Positions 1 to 10,067 of a stretch of DNA of 64,000 nucleotides are shown piece by piece. Source of the stretch: Candidatus Manganitrophaceae bacterium (GTDB lineage: Bacteria; Nitrospirota; Nitrospiria; SBBL01; JAADHI01). Location: assembly GCA_012960925.1 (NCBI GenBank), contig DUAG01000035.1, forward strand, positions 57,238 through 121,237, given 5' to 3'. Position numbers and translations under genes: made by a program. Under the pieces are notes generated by a model. That model saw only the letters and a list, made by a program, of their open reading frames with translations. It searched no databases and was not told the DNA's origin. Position 1 is the first letter of the stretch. Each line of letters starts with the position of its first letter.

Positions 1-139
1 TGAATTGTTTTTTCAGGGCAAAATGTTTCGATTTTGCGTTGAAAATCTTGAAAATAGCGGGCAATTCTCTTCGATTTAGGCCTTGAATCGAAACATTTTA
101 TCTCCTGAAAGACTCAACTCAGACTTAATCAGAGCTTCC
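1..139 (-). repeat. Family A inverted-repeat element, copy A1, cut by the window edge
   Basis: Non-coding MITE-like element that matches the reverse complement of the copy at 9789-9950. Its right end (122-139) carries the family terminal sequence (gacttaatcagagcttcc). The opposite end lies just outside the window, and the visible part starts at the inner segment tgaattgttttttcaggg. The element holds the family core, a short inverted pair around cgaaacat and caggaga, and no ORF worth calling. It lies 28 bases past the accA stop codon. Confidence 0.7.
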
Positions 140-166
140 CTAAGTTGGAACTCCCCGAGCGTGCCA

Positions 167-1132
167 TCACTGCGCTTTCGTTTCTTCCGTATAAGCGCCG
201 ATATTCCGAATGCGGTGGTAGCGTTGCTCCAATCTTTCCTCAGCCGGGATGGCATCGAGTTTGGTGAGCAGGTTACACAGGGTTTTTGATATCAGGGAAG
301 CGGTCTTTTCCGGATCATGGTGTGCGCCGCCAGGCGGTTCAGGAATAATCGTTTCAATGATTCCGAGGCGGAGAAGGTCTTTGGCCGTCATTTTAAGGGC
401 CTCGGCAGCATCCTCGGTCTTGGTGGCATCATTCCATAGAATGGCCGCACAGCCTTCGGGAGAGATCACCGAATAGATGGCATATTCGAGCATGATGATC
501 TTGTCGGCAACAGAAACGGCAAGTGCTCCTCCGCTTCCCCCTTCTCCAATCACGACTGATATAATCGGAACATTCAACTGGGACATCACCATTAAATTTC
601 TGGCAATGGCCTCTGATTGTCCTCTTTCCTCCGCCCCGACGCCGGGATAGGCTCCAGGGGTGTCAATAAAAGTAATAATCGGCTTGTTGAATTTTTCAGC
701 CAGCTGCATGACCCTAAGGGCTTTTCGGTATCCCTCCGGATGGGGCATTCCGAAGTTTCTCGTGATACGCTCCTTGACGCCTTTTCCTTTCTGGTGCCCG
801 ATAATGACAACAGAGTGACCATCCAGGCGGGCCAGTCCGGCTGTCATCGACTTGTCATCCCCATAGAGGCGATCTCCATGCAACTCAATGAAGTCCTCAA
901 AGATTATATCGATGTAGTCTGAAGTATTCGGACGCTTGGGGTGCCGGGCCAGCTGGGCGATCTGCCAGGGAGACAGTTTTGAAAAAATTTCCCCTTGAAG
1001 GCTTGCCATCTTTTTCTGGAGTTTACGTATTTCTTTTGTCCGGCTTGAATCTGTTTTACTGAGATCCTGGAGCCGGTTGATCTTTTCCTGTATTTCAATG
1101 ATCGGTTTTTCAAACTCTAGGTATTCGTTCAC
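167..1132 (-). CDS. accA: Acetyl-CoA carboxylase carboxyltransferase subunit alpha
   Basis: AccA pairs with AccD to move the carboxyl group from carboxybiotin to acetyl-CoA, giving malonyl-CoA for fatty acid synthesis in the cytoplasm. The N-terminus ([16 protein letters not shown]) and the crotonase-like core ([15 protein letters not shown] region, [33 protein letters not shown]) are typical. I prefer the GTG start at 1132: it has GAGG eight bases upstream, gives 321 residues as expected for the family, and does not overlap dnaE. An ATG at 1183 would add 17 residues, overlap the dnaE end and has no ribosome-binding site. The order dnaE then accA is the same as in Escherichia coli. Confidence 0.95.
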   Translation of the reverse strand: MNEYLEFEKPIIEIQEKINRLQDLSKTDSSRTKEIRKLQKKMASLQGEIFSKLSPWQIAQLARHPKRPNTSDYIDIIFEDFIELHGDRLYGDDKSMTAGLARLDGHSVVIIGHQKGKGVKERITRNFGMPHPEGYRKALRVMQLAEKFNKPIITFIDTPGAYPGVGAEERGQSEAIARNLMVMSQLNVPIISVVIGEGGSGGALAVSVADKIIMLEYAIYSVISPEGCAAILWNDATKTEDAAEALKMTAKDLLRLGIIETIIPEPPGGAHHDPEKTASLISKTLCNLLTKLDAIPAEERLEQRYHRIRNIGAYTEETKAQ

Positions 1133-1145
1133 AGGTATGTCCTCA

Positions 1146-4100
1146 TCACGGAGTCTGGACCCTTTCCGCTTGAGCGTTGACATCAGGAGTCCAGTCTTCT
1201 TGAACGGCCCCTACACCAAAGCACGTTTCGATTTCATTTGTCAATTGGTCGGAACCGTCTACTGAAAACTTTGAATCAATCGCAATAACCGACTCTGTCG
1301 GAGAACCGCCGGGTTCCGGGATCATTATCTTCAGAAAAACCGGAAGAGATCCAGGGGAACGGAGCAAAACTTGATGCAATCGTTCAATTTCTCCCGGACT
1401 CACCTTGTCGGCTGAAAGCGCAATGGTCACATGGGTCTCTACTTGTAAGGGGACAACGGCTGTTGCCTTCATTTTAACCCCTTTTTCAGCGCGGTCAACC
1501 GTTCCCACAAAAAGCAAAGGGATATCCTGCTTGAAAAGAGACGCCGCTTTTTGATAAAGGTCAGGAAAAATAATGACCTCGACGCTTCCGCTCAAGTCCT
1601 CAATCCGAAGATAAGCCATTCGGTCCCCCCGCCTTGTCGTGGTAACTTTTTCCTGAACGACCATCCCGCAGAACCGTACAGCGCGGGTGTCCTCAAGTGA
1701 TTTCAGGGCTTCCGTTGGGGTGGCAAGGCGCTTTTTCATGAGCGCCTCAAAACGCTTGAGCGGATGACAGGTAATATAAAAGCCAAGAGCCTCTTTTTCT
1801 AGTTTTGCAATTTGACTGTCGTTCCATTCCTGCACGTGTTGAAGTGGGGATTCCGCCGCAGATTCAAGGTTTTTTGCCTGGTCCGCAAAGAAGGTCATCT
1901 GGCCGGTTTCCTTTACACGTTGATATTGTCCGCCCTCTTGAATGGCCTTCTCGAGATGTTCCATCAGGGCGGCACGTTTGGCTTTTGTTGAATCAAAAGC
2001 GCCGCTTTTGATCAAGCCTTCGATCACGCGTTTGTTTGTTTTTCGAAGATCAATCTTGCGGCAAAAGTCGAAGAGTGAGGGAAATCGCCCCTCTTCCTTG
2101 CGGACCGCCAGAACAGAATCGATCGCACCACTTCCGACATTTTTGATCGCGCCCAGACCGAAGCGGATCCCTTCCGATACAACGGTAAAATCTTTGTTGC
2201 TCTCATTGACATCAGGAGGCAGGATCCCAATTCCCATTTTTCGACATTCCGTAATATATTTAACTACTTTATCCGAATTGCCCATTTCACAAGAGAGGAG
2301 CGCCGTCATGAACTCGGCGGGATGATGGATTTTTAAGTAGGCCGTTTGGAAGGTAATGAGCGCGTAAGCAGCGGAATGTGATTTGTTGAATCCATAGCCG
2401 GCAAAAAATTCCATCAGATCGAAGATCTTTTCTGCTTTGGAAGACGTAATTCCTTTTTTTGTTGCCCGTTCTACAAAGGTTACTTTTTGTGCGGCCATTT
2501 CTTCCGGTTTTTTCTTCCCCATGGCTCTTCGTAGCAGGTCGGCCTCTCCCAGGGAAAATCCTCCGACGACATTGGCAATTTTCATGACCTGTTCCTGATA
2601 AACAATCACGCCATAGGTTTCTTTTAAGATGTCTTGGAGTTGGGGAATCTCGTAGCGGATTTTTTTCTTGCCCTGTTTCCTCTTGATGAAATCATCGACC
2701 ATTCCGCTCCCGATCGGTCCAGGACGATAAAGGGCAAGGATGGCGACAATATCTTCAAATGTTTCCGGTTTCATCTTGATCAGAAGATCTACCATTCCGG
2801 AACTTTCCAGTTGGAAGATGCCCGTCGTGTCTCCTGATCCCAACAAGGCATATGTCTTTGAATCATCCAGAGAGATGTCTTCCAGGCGTAAGGGGGAGGC
2901 GGGGAGGTCGCCGGGGCCGGACCTCTTTCTTTCATTTATCAGGCGGAGCGTATGATCGATGACCGTGAGGGTTCTTAATCCGAGAAAATCGAACTTGACG
3001 AGACCGATTTTCTCAATATCCCCCATGGCAAATTGTGTGACGATCTCACCCTTGTTCCCACGATAGAGCGGGACATGTTCTGTCAGTGGCTTATCCGAAA
3101 TGACAACACCCGCCGCATGTGTTGAGGCATGGCGGGCCAGTCCCTCCAGTTGTTTCGCGAGGGCGATCATGTCGGCGATTCTGGCATCATTTTTCGCGGC
3201 TTCGCCGAGTTTCTTTTCCTGAGCAAGGGCTTCGTCAATTGTGATATTCAATGTGTTTGGAATGAGCTTTGCGAGGCGATCCACTTCGGCATAGGGTATC
3301 TCCATGACCCGTCCGACATCGCGGATCGCTCCTTTTGCCGCCATGGTTCCAAAGGTAATAATTTGGCAGACATGCTCTACGCCATATTTTTTAGTCACAT
3401 AACGGAGAACCTCTTCGCGCCGATCCATGCAGAAATCCATGTCGATATCCGGAAGGGTCACCCGTTCAGGATTGAGGAACCGTTCAAAGATCAAGCCGTT
3501 TGAGATGGGATCGATATCGGTGATGGCGAGTGCATAGGCGACCAGGCTTCCCGCGGCCGATCCGCGTCCGGGACCGACGGGGATCTTGGATGCGCGAGCA
3601 TAATTGATGATGTCCCAGACAATAAGAAAGTAGCCGGCATATCCCATCACATTGAGGATGTCGAGTTCCTTTTTGAGACGGTCCTCATAGACCAGGCGGA
3701 GGGTCGCGGCATTTCCGTTCATCCGATTAAGGCGGTGTTCTAGCCCCTCTTGCGCCAGTGAGGCCAGGTAGGCCTCACGCGTCGTGCCTTCAGGCGCTTT
3801 AAAGTGGGGAAGATGGAACTTTCCAAATTCCAGTTTGAGATCAACCATATCGGCAATGCGGGCCGTATTGGTCACCGCGTCGGGGAGTTCTGAAAAGGCC
3901 CGGGTCATCTCCTCCGCGGATTTGAAGTAGAGCTGTTCGGTCTGGAACTTCATCCGGTTCGGCATGTTGACGGTCTTGCCGGTCTGAAGGCAGAGCATCA
4001 CGTCATGGGCCCGTGCGTCGCCCTGATGGAGGTAGTGGCAGTCGTTTGTCGCGACAAGCGGGATATTAAAGCGTTTGGCAAGTGCAACCAGCTTGCGGTT

Positions 4101-4697
4101 GGCCTCTATTTGAAGGTCGAGACCATTGTCCTGAATCTCGATGAAAAAATTTTCTTTCCCAAAGATCTCCTGGTATTCGTGGGCCGCTTCGACCGCTTCC
4201 TTATCGTGTCCCCGGGTGAGCAGGTAGGGGATTTCCCCGCGAAGGCATCCGGAGAGTGCGATGAGCCCGTCATGATGTTTCCGTAATATCTCTTTATCCA
4301 CCCGGGGCTTATAATAAAATCCCTCAATATTCGCAATGGTAATGAGCTTGATCAGGTTTTTATATCCGGCATGATTTGCAGCGAGGAGGATCAGATGGTA
4401 GTAGGGATTGGAGCCGCCGACATGCTCATAGTCATCTTCGTGGACCCCGTGCCCCTCTTTATCAAAGCGGCTTCGCGGTGCAAGGTAGACCTCGCAGCCG
4501 ATAATCGGCTTCAATCCGGCTTTTGTCGTCTTCTGGTAGAATTCGATTGCCCCGAAGAGGTTCCCATGGTCGGTAATGGAGACGGCGGACATCCCCATGT
4601 CTTTGGCGGTTGAAATCAGGGGGGTAATCTTGTTGGCCCCGTCCAGTAGGCTATATTCCGTATGCAGATGGAGATGGACAAAATCTTGAACAGACAT
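1146..4697 (-). CDS. dnaE: DNA polymerase III subunit alpha
   Basis: Catalytic subunit of the replicative polymerase, 1183 residues, which is normal for DnaE. Seen in order: N-terminal PHP domain ([14 protein letters not shown] near residue 8, ITDHGN near 42), the polymerase core with the acidic motif PDIDMDF (about residue 413) and [10 protein letters not shown], a fingers and helix-hairpin-helix part ([13 protein letters not shown]), and a C-terminal OB fold (about 970-1060, [20 protein letters not shown]). There is no PolC-type exonuclease insertion, so proofreading would need a separate DnaQ. Transcription probably starts at or within a few bases of the ATG (see promoter 4703-4732). accA follows after 13 bases. 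Confidence 0.98.
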   Translation of the reverse strand: MSVQDFVHLHLHTEYSLLDGANKITPLISTAKDMGMSAVSITDHGNLFGAIEFYQKTTKAGLKPIIGCEVYLAPRSRFDKEGHGVHEDDYEHVGGSNPYYHLILLAANHAGYKNLIKLITIANIEGFYYKPRVDKEILRKHHDGLIALSGCLRGEIPYLLTRGHDKEAVEAAHEYQEIFGKENFFIEIQDNGLDLQIEANRKLVALAKRFNIPLVATNDCHYLHQGDARAHDVMLCLQTGKTVNMPNRMKFQTEQLYFKSAEEMTRAFSELPDAVTNTARIADMVDLKLEFGKFHLPHFKAPEGTTREAYLASLAQEGLEHRLNRMNGNAATLRLVYEDRLKKELDILNVMGYAGYFLIVWDIINYARASKIPVGPGRGSAAGSLVAYALAITDIDPISNGLIFERFLNPERVTLPDIDMDFCMDRREEVLRYVTKKYGVEHVCQIITFGTMAAKGAIRDVGRVMEIPYAEVDRLAKLIPNTLNITIDEALAQEKKLGEAAKNDARIADMIALAKQLEGLARHASTHAAGVVISDKPLTEHVPLYRGNKGEIVTQFAMGDIEKIGLVKFDFLGLRTLTVIDHTLRLINERKRSGPGDLPASPLRLEDISLDDSKTYALLGSGDTTGIFQLESSGMVDLLIKMKPETFEDIVAILALYRPGPIGSGMVDDFIKRKQGKKKIRYEIPQLQDILKETYGVIVYQEQVMKIANVVGGFSLGEADLLRRAMGKKKPEEMAAQKVTFVERATKKGITSSKAEKIFDLMEFFAGYGFNKSHSAAYALITFQTAYLKIHHPAEFMTALLSCEMGNSDKVVKYITECRKMGIGILPPDVNESNKDFTVVSEGIRFGLGAIKNVGSGAIDSVLAVRKEEGRFPSLFDFCRKIDLRKTNKRVIEGLIKSGAFDSTKAKRAALMEHLEKAIQEGGQYQRVKETGQMTFFADQAKNLESAAESPLQHVQEWNDSQIAKLEKEALGFYITCHPLKRFEALMKKRLATPTEALKSLEDTRAVRFCGMVVQEKVTTTRRGDRMAYLRIEDLSGSVEVIIFPDLYQKAASLFKQDIPLLFVGTVDRAEKGVKMKATAVVPLQVETHVTIALSADKVSPGEIERLHQVLLRSPGSLPVFLKIMIPEPGGSPTESVIAIDSKFSVDGSDQLTNEIETCFGVGAVQEDWTPDVNAQAERVQTP

Positions 4698-4702
4698 AGG
4701 GC

Positions 4703-4732
4703 ATTCTAATGTCCCGAAGAAAATAAAGTCAA
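4703..4732 (-). promoter_or_regulatory. Putative sigma70 promoter of dnaE, giving a nearly leaderless mRNA
   Basis: On the minus strand TTGACT (4732-4727) is followed after 18 bases by TAGAAT (4708-4703). Only five bases separate the -10 box from the dnaE ATG at 4697, and there is no Shine-Dalgarno sequence in between. The start point would fall on or next to the ATG. Confidence 0.55.
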
Positions 4733-4789
4733 GGGAATAGGGTGATGATGAAGGGCGATGCTGTCTGGGAATCAGAACCCGATTGTTGC

Positions 4790-6187
4790 TTACTTCAGGG
4801 CGTCGGATATCTTGAGGATGGTGCTTTTTGCATCTCCGAAGATCATCATGGTGTTGGGTCGGATGAAGAGTTCATTGTCGATTCCGGCAAAACCGGGCCG
4901 CATGCTTCTCTTTAAGACCATGACCTGCGTCGATTTATAGGCCCACAGAATCGGCATCCCGGCGATCGGGCTGTTTGGATCGGTTTCTGCTCCGGGATTC
5001 ACCACATCGTTCGCCCCGATGACGAGGGAGATATCGGTATCCTCAAAGTCGTCGTTGATATCGTCCATGTCGATCAATTGCTTATAGGGGACGTTGGCTT
5101 CTGCCAAAAGAACGTTCATATGGCCGGGCATCCGACCTGCCACTGGATGAACGGCGTATTTTACCGTAGTGTCCTGTTTTTCTAGAATGTTGGCAAGATC
5201 CTTTACTGCATGTTGCGCCTGGGCGACGGCCATGCCATATCCAGGAACAATGATCACCGACTTTGCTTTCTTGAAGATAAGGGCCGCTTCTTCAGGGGTT
5301 CCGCTTATTACTTTGGGTGCTTCCTGGCCCTCTGCCTGAGCGGGTGCGGCCACGACCGCTTCTTTCGGGGCTTCAACCTGACCGAAGGCGCCGAACAAAA
5401 CATTACTCAAGGACCGGTTCATCGCCTTGCACATCAATTGTGAGAGGATAATTCCCGCCGATCCGACAAGGGCCCCGCTGATGATGAGGACGTTATTGGA
5501 AAGGATAAACCCGCTTGCTGCAGCCGCAATCCCAGAATAAGAATTCAAGAGGGAAATCACCACAGGCATGTCGGCCCCCCCGATGGGGATGACAACCATG
5601 ATTCCGAGAAAGAAGGCAACACCGACCAGAACGAGAAAGACCATCAGGTTGGCGGGTACAACAATAAGATAACCCACAACACTAAGGGAAGCGACAAATA
5701 CTACTAGGTTAACGATGTTTTGAAGGGGGAATACGATGGGTGCGCCGGACATCAATCCTTGTAACTTTAAGAAGGCAATGGCGCTTCCCGTCAATGTGAC
5801 GGTACCGATGAGGACCGTGATCCCAATAGTGGTCATGGTATAACCGTCGATGTTTGGGCTGAGATGATAAAATGCCGAAGCACCGACAAGCGCAGAAGAA
5901 AGCCCGCCGAAACCATTTAAGAGCGCGACCATCTGGGGCATATCCGTCATCTGTATCTTCGTGGCAACCAAGGACCCGATGGCCGCACCGATAACAATTC
6001 CGGCCAGAATGAATCCATAACTGATTACGTCGTTGTGGAGCAGGGTGGCTACAACAGCGAGGAACATTCCGCCCTGTGAGAGAGCCATTCCTTTTGTCGC
6101 CGTTTTTGGCGAACTCAGGAACTTCAGACCGAGGATAAAGGAAGCGGCTGCCAGAAGATAAGCAACTTCGATTAAATGGGTAATCAC
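4790..6187 (-). CDS. pntB: NAD(P) transhydrogenase subunit beta
   Basis: Membrane subunit of the proton-translocating transhydrogenase, which uses the proton gradient to move hydride from NADH to NADP+. 465 residues: about nine membrane segments in the first 280 residues (LLAAASFILGLKFLS, VALLNGFGGLSSALVG and others), then a soluble NADP-binding domain III (about 300-465) with VIIVPGYGMAVAQAQHAV and the conserved VAGRMPGHMNVLLAEA, DINDDF and GANDVVNPGA. A short Ala/Glu/Lys-rich linker (EAPKEAVVAAPAQAEG) joins the two. The start overlaps the stop of the upstream pntAB by four bases (ATGA), so the two are probably translationally coupled. Confidence 0.97.
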   Translation of the reverse strand: MITHLIEVAYLLAAASFILGLKFLSSPKTATKGMALSQGGMFLAVVATLLHNDVISYGFILAGIVIGAAIGSLVATKIQMTDMPQMVALLNGFGGLSSALVGASAFYHLSPNIDGYTMTTIGITVLIGTVTLTGSAIAFLKLQGLMSGAPIVFPLQNIVNLVVFVASLSVVGYLIVVPANLMVFLVLVGVAFFLGIMVVIPIGGADMPVVISLLNSYSGIAAAASGFILSNNVLIISGALVGSAGIILSQLMCKAMNRSLSNVLFGAFGQVEAPKEAVVAAPAQAEGQEAPKVISGTPEEAALIFKKAKSVIIVPGYGMAVAQAQHAVKDLANILEKQDTTVKYAVHPVAGRMPGHMNVLLAEANVPYKQLIDMDDINDDFEDTDISLVIGANDVVNPGAETDPNSPIAGMPILWAYKSTQVMVLKRSMRPGFAGIDNELFIRPNTMMIFGDAKSTILKISDALK

Positions 6188-6474
6188 GACTTCTCCTCGC
6201 TTTTTTTCGGCTTAAACATGGTGAGCATTCGACTTGTGACCATGAAGCCTCCCACCGCGTTGATCGTGGCAAAGATGACAGCGAGAAGACCGAGAATTGT
6301 ACTGAGGTTCGTTTCTCCTGATCCGGAGGCGAGAACGGCCCCGACGAGTGTGATCCCGGAAATGGCATTGGCCCCGGACATCAAGGGGGTATGCAGAAGC
6401 GGCGGCACCCTGGTGATCAGCTCATAACCGAGAGAGCTTGCCAGAACAAAGAGGGTAATTGAGACGATAGACAT
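6184..6474 (-). CDS. pntAB: NAD(P) transhydrogenase subunit alpha, membrane part (alpha-2)
   Basis: A 96-residue membrane protein with three hydrophobic segments (SITLFVLASSLGYELI, ISGITLVGAVLASG, ILGLLAVIFATINAVGGF) and the conserved PPLLHTPLMSGANAISG. It corresponds to the C-terminal membrane part of single-chain PntA. Splitting of PntA into a soluble (pntAA) and a membrane (pntAB) gene is the three-subunit arrangement known from Rhodospirillum rubrum. It sits between pntAA and pntB in one operon. Confidence 0.95.
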   Translation of the reverse strand: MSIVSITLFVLASSLGYELITRVPPLLHTPLMSGANAISGITLVGAVLASGSGETNLSTILGLLAVIFATINAVGGFMVTSRMLTMFKPKKSEEKS

Positions 6475-6492
6475 GCTGTTGTACTCCTAAAG

Positions 6493-7641
6493 TTAGTTCA
6501 CCAAGGCCTTGACTGCGTCGTTCACAATTTTGCCCTGGTGTGTTACCAGTGCGCCTTTAGTGATCTCGTCATCCAGATTAATTGTCAGTTCATTGTTGAC
6601 ATAGAGGTGAAGAAAAAAGTAGGTCATGTTTTTCGCGTACATCTGGCTTGCATGAATCGGAAGCGAAGCGGGAAGGTTCACAACCCCGATGATGGTCACG
6701 CCGTGTGCAAGCACCTCTTCTTCGGCCCGGGTCAACTCGCAATTTCCACCCAGTTCTGCGGCAAGGTCGATAATGACGGACCCTTTTTTCATATCTGAAA
6801 CCATCTCGGCCGTGATAAGCAGCGGTGCTTTCTTGCCGGGGATGAGGGCGGTTGTGATCACAACATCGGCTCCCTTGACATGCTCATGAATCAGGGCCAA
6901 CTCTTTTTGGTGGTGTTCGGCAGAGAGTTCCTTTGCGTATCCGCCGTGGTCTTCCGTCTCCCCATCGCCCAATTCCAACTCGACAAATGTGGCCCCGAGG
7001 CTCTGAACCTGTTCTTTTACGGCGGGTCGGGTATCAAAGGCCTCGACTTGTGCACCAAGCCGTTTCGCGGTTGCAATGGCCTGAAGTCCAGCAACGCCGG
7101 CACCAATAATGAGAACCTTTGCGGGCGGAAGCGTGCCGGCCGCTGTGGTCATCATCGGGATGAATTTTCCAAAGCTCGCTGCCGCGATCAGAACGGCCTT
7201 GTAACCGGCAAGACTGCTCATAGAACTTAAAACATCCATTCTTTGTGCGCGTGTGATTCTTGGGATAAGATCCATTGAAAAAGCACTGACCTTTCTCGAG
7301 GCCAATTTCTGAGCGGTCTCCGGATGAGAAAGAGGCTGAAGCATTGTGATCAGAACGGCCCCTTCCTTCATTAGGTCGGCCTCCTCTTTTCCGCAGGTCT
7401 CATTAAAAACGGGCCGTTGAACCTTAATGACAATGTCGGCATCGGCGTAGAGAGAAGCGGCGTCTGGAACGATCTTCGCCCCGGCGTTTTCATAGTCACT
7501 GTCCGAAAAAAAAGCACTCTGACCGGCGCCAGATTCAACCCGAACCTCAAGCCCCTTTTTTATCATTTTCCCAACAGAATCCGGAGTGGCCGCCACACGG
7601 TTTTCACCCTTAATAATTTCTTTAGGCACTGCAATAATCAT
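6493..7641 (-). CDS. pntAA: NAD(P) transhydrogenase subunit alpha, soluble NAD-binding part (alpha-1)
   Basis: Soluble domain I of the transhydrogenase, 382 residues, binding NAD(H). It belongs to the alanine dehydrogenase/PNT family: N-terminal IIAVPKEIIKGENRVAATPD, RMDVLSSMSSLAGYKAV, and a Rossmann segment KVLIIGAGVAGLQAIATAKRLGA followed by VEAFDTRPAVKEQVQSLGA. The start has AGGAA seven bases upstream. First gene of the pntAA-pntAB-pntB operon; a promoter is visible at 7734-7763. Confidence 0.97.
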   Translation of the reverse strand: MIIAVPKEIIKGENRVAATPDSVGKMIKKGLEVRVESGAGQSAFFSDSDYENAGAKIVPDAASLYADADIVIKVQRPVFNETCGKEEADLMKEGAVLITMLQPLSHPETAQKLASRKVSAFSMDLIPRITRAQRMDVLSSMSSLAGYKAVLIAAASFGKFIPMMTTAAGTLPPAKVLIIGAGVAGLQAIATAKRLGAQVEAFDTRPAVKEQVQSLGATFVELELGDGETEDHGGYAKELSAEHHQKELALIHEHVKGADVVITTALIPGKKAPLLITAEMVSDMKKGSVIIDLAAELGGNCELTRAEEEVLAHGVTIIGVVNLPASLPIHASQMYAKNMTYFFLHLYVNNELTINLDDEITKGALVTHQGKIVNDAVKALVN

Positions 7642-7733
7642 TTGTCAGTTCCTCATATTAATTAGCCGAATGAAGATCAATGAGCATCATCGAGAAATGG
7701 GATGATAAAGACATTCATGGCACAAACTTTTTA

Positions 7734-7763
7734 CTTATACACAGGTGTCGTCCCGCACGTCAA
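7734..7763 (-). promoter_or_regulatory. Putative sigma70 promoter of the pnt operon
   Basis: Minus strand TTGACG (7763-7758), 18-base spacer, TATAAG (7739-7734). This gives a leader of about 85 bases before pntAA. The 170-base gap 7642-7811 shows nothing else I can name. Confidence 0.5.
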
Positions 7764-7811
7764 GTCTTAATGGTTCTTCATTTTGGAATTGTAAGATTTG
7801 TAGGAAAGGGA

Positions 7812-8924
7812 TCAAGGCCCGCTATAACGGCTGACGCCGCCGAAGGTGCCGAACCATTTGTTGCCTTCATCATCGATGGCAATGGAATAGACATACTCTC
7901 CAAGTAGGCCGTTACTCTGGTTGAAGGTTTTGAAGGATTTTCCATCGAAGCGGCTCACCCCTTTGTTGGTGCCGATCCACATGATCCCTTTCTTGTCGAT
8001 CTCTATGGCATTGATGATGTTTCCAGGAAGGCCTTCACGGGTTGTATAGTTTTTGAACTTTTTTCCATCAAAGCGGGAAAGGCCCCCTCCCCAGGTTCCG
8101 AACCACTTGACGCCAGTCGGGTCAATTGCGGAAGAGATAACATAGTTTGGGTTGTGATCCTGATTCTCCCGTCCCGCTTGAAGGTGATGGTCTTCATCGT
8201 CATCATAGGAGTCGTCTTCTTTCAGCTGGGCGGGCGTTTTTGTTGTAATCGTCGCCCCCAGCCCGTCCTTGTGCGTCCATCCCTGCCAGGTTTTTCCATC
8301 GAAGCGGTTGATCCCTCCTTCTGTCCCAAACCAGAGGACCCCCGAAGATTCTCTTTCTACGGTGTAGACCCACTTGTCCACCAATCCGTCGTCCATGGTA
8401 TAGGTGACAAAACCCTCTTTTGAACGGCGGCTCGCTCCCTTCCACGTGGCCACCCACATTGTTCCGTCCGGTTCAAAGAGAAGGTCGTATACCCAGAGGT
8501 CTCCAAGGCCGTTTCGCGGTTGATAGTTTGCCCAACTGCTTCCGTACTCTTTGGTCCCGCGCCCATAGGGAGTGAAAAGTTCCCAGTTCTTTCCGTCAAA
8601 TCGGGCAAGACCACCCCCATAGGTACCTACCCAGATATTTCCCTTTTTATCCGGATGGATCGAGACGATGATATTCGAAAGAAGTCCGGCACGGGTATTG
8701 AAGATCTGATGGGTCTCTTTTTTTTGATTAAACCGGATGAGTCCGTTGGATGTCCCGATCCAGACATCATCTCCATCGATGGCTAGTGATCGGATAACGA
8801 CCTCGCCGATGGACCATCCGGTCCATCGTGGATCAAAACTCCCAGGAGGGGATTGTTGCGCGTTCACCGGAGGGGGAATGAAGAAGAGAATCAATAAAAG
8901 AATAAAATATCGGAACGTTCTCAA
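7812..8924 (-). CDS. Secreted seven-repeat beta-propeller protein (two-component-regulator propeller type)
   Basis: A 370-residue protein with a signal peptide (FILLLILFFIPPPVNAQQ) and then seven copies of a repeat of the form W-(I/F/V)-G-T-x-x-G-(G)-x-x-RFDGK: DDVWIGTSNGLIRFN, GNIWVGTYGGGLARFDGK, GTMWVATWKGASRR, GVLWFGTEGGINRFDGK, GVKWFGTWGGGLSRFDGK, GIMWIGTNKGVSRFDGK, GNKWFGTFGGVSRYSG. This is the Reg_prop repeat normally found in the sensor part of hybrid histidine kinases, here as a free-standing exported propeller with no kinase attached. An insertion rich in Asp, Glu and His (about 235-255, DDSYDDDEDHHLQAG) splits two blades and could bind metal. The start overlaps the nadK stop by four bases. 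Function unknown. Confidence 0.8.
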   Translation of the reverse strand: MRTFRYFILLLILFFIPPPVNAQQSPPGSFDPRWTGWSIGEVVIRSLAIDGDDVWIGTSNGLIRFNQKKETHQIFNTRAGLLSNIIVSIHPDKKGNIWVGTYGGGLARFDGKNWELFTPYGRGTKEYGSSWANYQPRNGLGDLWVYDLLFEPDGTMWVATWKGASRRSKEGFVTYTMDDGLVDKWVYTVERESSGVLWFGTEGGINRFDGKTWQGWTHKDGLGATITTKTPAQLKEDDSYDDDEDHHLQAGRENQDHNPNYVISSAIDPTGVKWFGTWGGGLSRFDGKKFKNYTTREGLPGNIINAIEIDKKGIMWIGTNKGVSRFDGKSFKTFNQSNGLLGEYVYSIAIDDEGNKWFGTFGGVSRYSGP

Positions 8925-9748
8925 TTGTCACCCCATTTCAATTTCTGCCGGAGGACCTGGTAATAATTTCGGTGAGGCGAACGGATGAGCTTGATTCGTT
9001 GCCGGCCTGCCTCAATGTGAACTACATCTTCCCCTTCAAGAGGAAAGACATCTTGACCGTCGAGCATAACGACAGGGCCTTTTTCATGTTCCTTCAGGGC
9101 AACATTGATCTTGGCAGAGCTTGGGACGACTATCGGTCGATTTGTCAAGGTATGTGGCGAAATCGGGGTTAAGACAATAGCATCGACAGAGGGGTGAACA
9201 ATCGGCCCGCCCGAAGAGAGCGAGTAAGCGGTGGACCCGGTCGGGCTGGAGATGATCAGGCCGTCGGCACGCAATGAGGTGACAAACTGGTCATTGATGG
9301 TGATGCGCAATTTAATCAGGTTGGAGAGGGCTCCCTTATGAATGGTGATATCATTCAAAACGGTCGGTTGCGGGTATTGCTCTTCTTTTCTTTGAATGAA
9401 GCTCTGCAAGGTCAATCGTGGATCATGTAAAAACTCATCTTTCAGGATTTTTTCCAGGTCGGGATAGAGTTCATCAAGTGTGATCTCCGTCAGGAAACCA
9501 AGGCTCCCCAGATTAACACCCAGGATCGGGATGTTCATCTCCCCGAACAAGCGTGCAACGGAGAGGAGTGTCCCGTCTCCACCGAGGACAATAATCAGGT
9601 CGAGAGAAGGAAGAGGACCAGCGTTTTGGTCGGGAGGATTGATGAAGAAAACTTCCTTATTTTGTTCTTTGAGCCATGCGGCAAGTTTTTTACGTGTTCC
9701 TTCCCCTTGCGGGTGATTGGGCTTGAGGGCAAGGCCTATCTTCTTCAT
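8921..9748 (-). CDS. nadK: NAD kinase (ATP/polyphosphate-dependent)
   Basis: Phosphorylates NAD+ to NADP+. The 275 residues carry the family motifs LGGDGTLLSVARLFG (about 55-70), NLGSLGFLTE (about 80), the NDI motif (LNDITIHKG) and GSTAYSLSSGGPIVHP (about 170). The gene lies close to the pnt operon, whose enzyme also adjusts the NADP pool, though a propeller gene sits between them. The downstream propeller gene is translationally coupled (ATGA). Family A element A2 begins 41 bases upstream of the start codon. Confidence 0.96.
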   Translation of the reverse strand: MKKIGLALKPNHPQGEGTRKKLAAWLKEQNKEVFFINPPDQNAGPLPSLDLIIVLGGDGTLLSVARLFGEMNIPILGVNLGSLGFLTEITLDELYPDLEKILKDEFLHDPRLTLQSFIQRKEEQYPQPTVLNDITIHKGALSNLIKLRITINDQFVTSLRADGLIISSPTGSTAYSLSSGGPIVHPSVDAIVLTPISPHTLTNRPIVVPSSAKINVALKEHEKGPVVMLDGQDVFPLEGEDVVHIEAGRQRIKLIRSPHRNYYQVLRQKLKWGDN

Positions 9749-9788
9749 CCAAAGTCTTCTTGATCGAGGGCATTCATAAGTATAATAT

Positions 9789-9950
9789 AGGAACCTCTGA
9801 TTAAGTCTGGGTTGAGTTTTTCAGGAGAGGAAATGTTTCGATTCAAGGCGCTAACCGAAGAGAATAGCCCGCTACTTTCAAGGTTTGCAACGCAGAAGCG
9901 GAACATTATTAGCCCTGAAAAAACAATTCATGACTTATTCAGAGGTTCCT
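9789..9950 (+). repeat. Family A inverted-repeat element, copy A2 (short form)
   Basis: A complete copy of about 162 bp. Its termini, aggaacctctgattaagtc (9789 onward) and gacttattcagaggttcct (ending 9950), are inverted repeats of 19 bases with one mismatch. Inside, caggaga...atgtttcgattcaaggcgc is followed by gcaacgcagaagcgg and agccctgaaaaa. No clear target-site duplication is visible and there is no ORF. Together with copies A1, A3 and A4 it defines a non-autonomous, MITE-like family. Confidence 0.85.
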
Positions 9951-10007
9951 GCAATCAGGTGAAGTCGATCTTATACGTCCACTTTCTCTTTGTCAAATGA
10001 ACCGTCC

Positions 10008-10037
10008 TTGACAACTTCCCCCTGTTTCTCATAGGAT
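10008..10037 (+). promoter_or_regulatory. Putative sigma70 promoter of the TPR gene
   Basis: TTGACA (10008-10013), 18-base spacer, TAGGAT (10032-10037), about 23 bases before the expected GGAGAG ribosome-binding site of the gene at 10068. Confidence 0.6.
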
Positions 10038-10067
10038 ACGAGCTTTTAAATGGAGAGAATGCGATAA

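Noticed and set aside
5709..6368. A 219-codon minus-strand ORF overlapping pntB and pntAB
   Set aside because: It is in another frame of two conserved genes, has Arg/Ser/His-rich composition and no recognisable domain; it is a shadow ORF.
9849..9949. Family A element as the source of an outward promoter for nadK
   Set aside because: TATTAT/TATACT lie just outside the element but no -35 box at proper spacing was found inside it.
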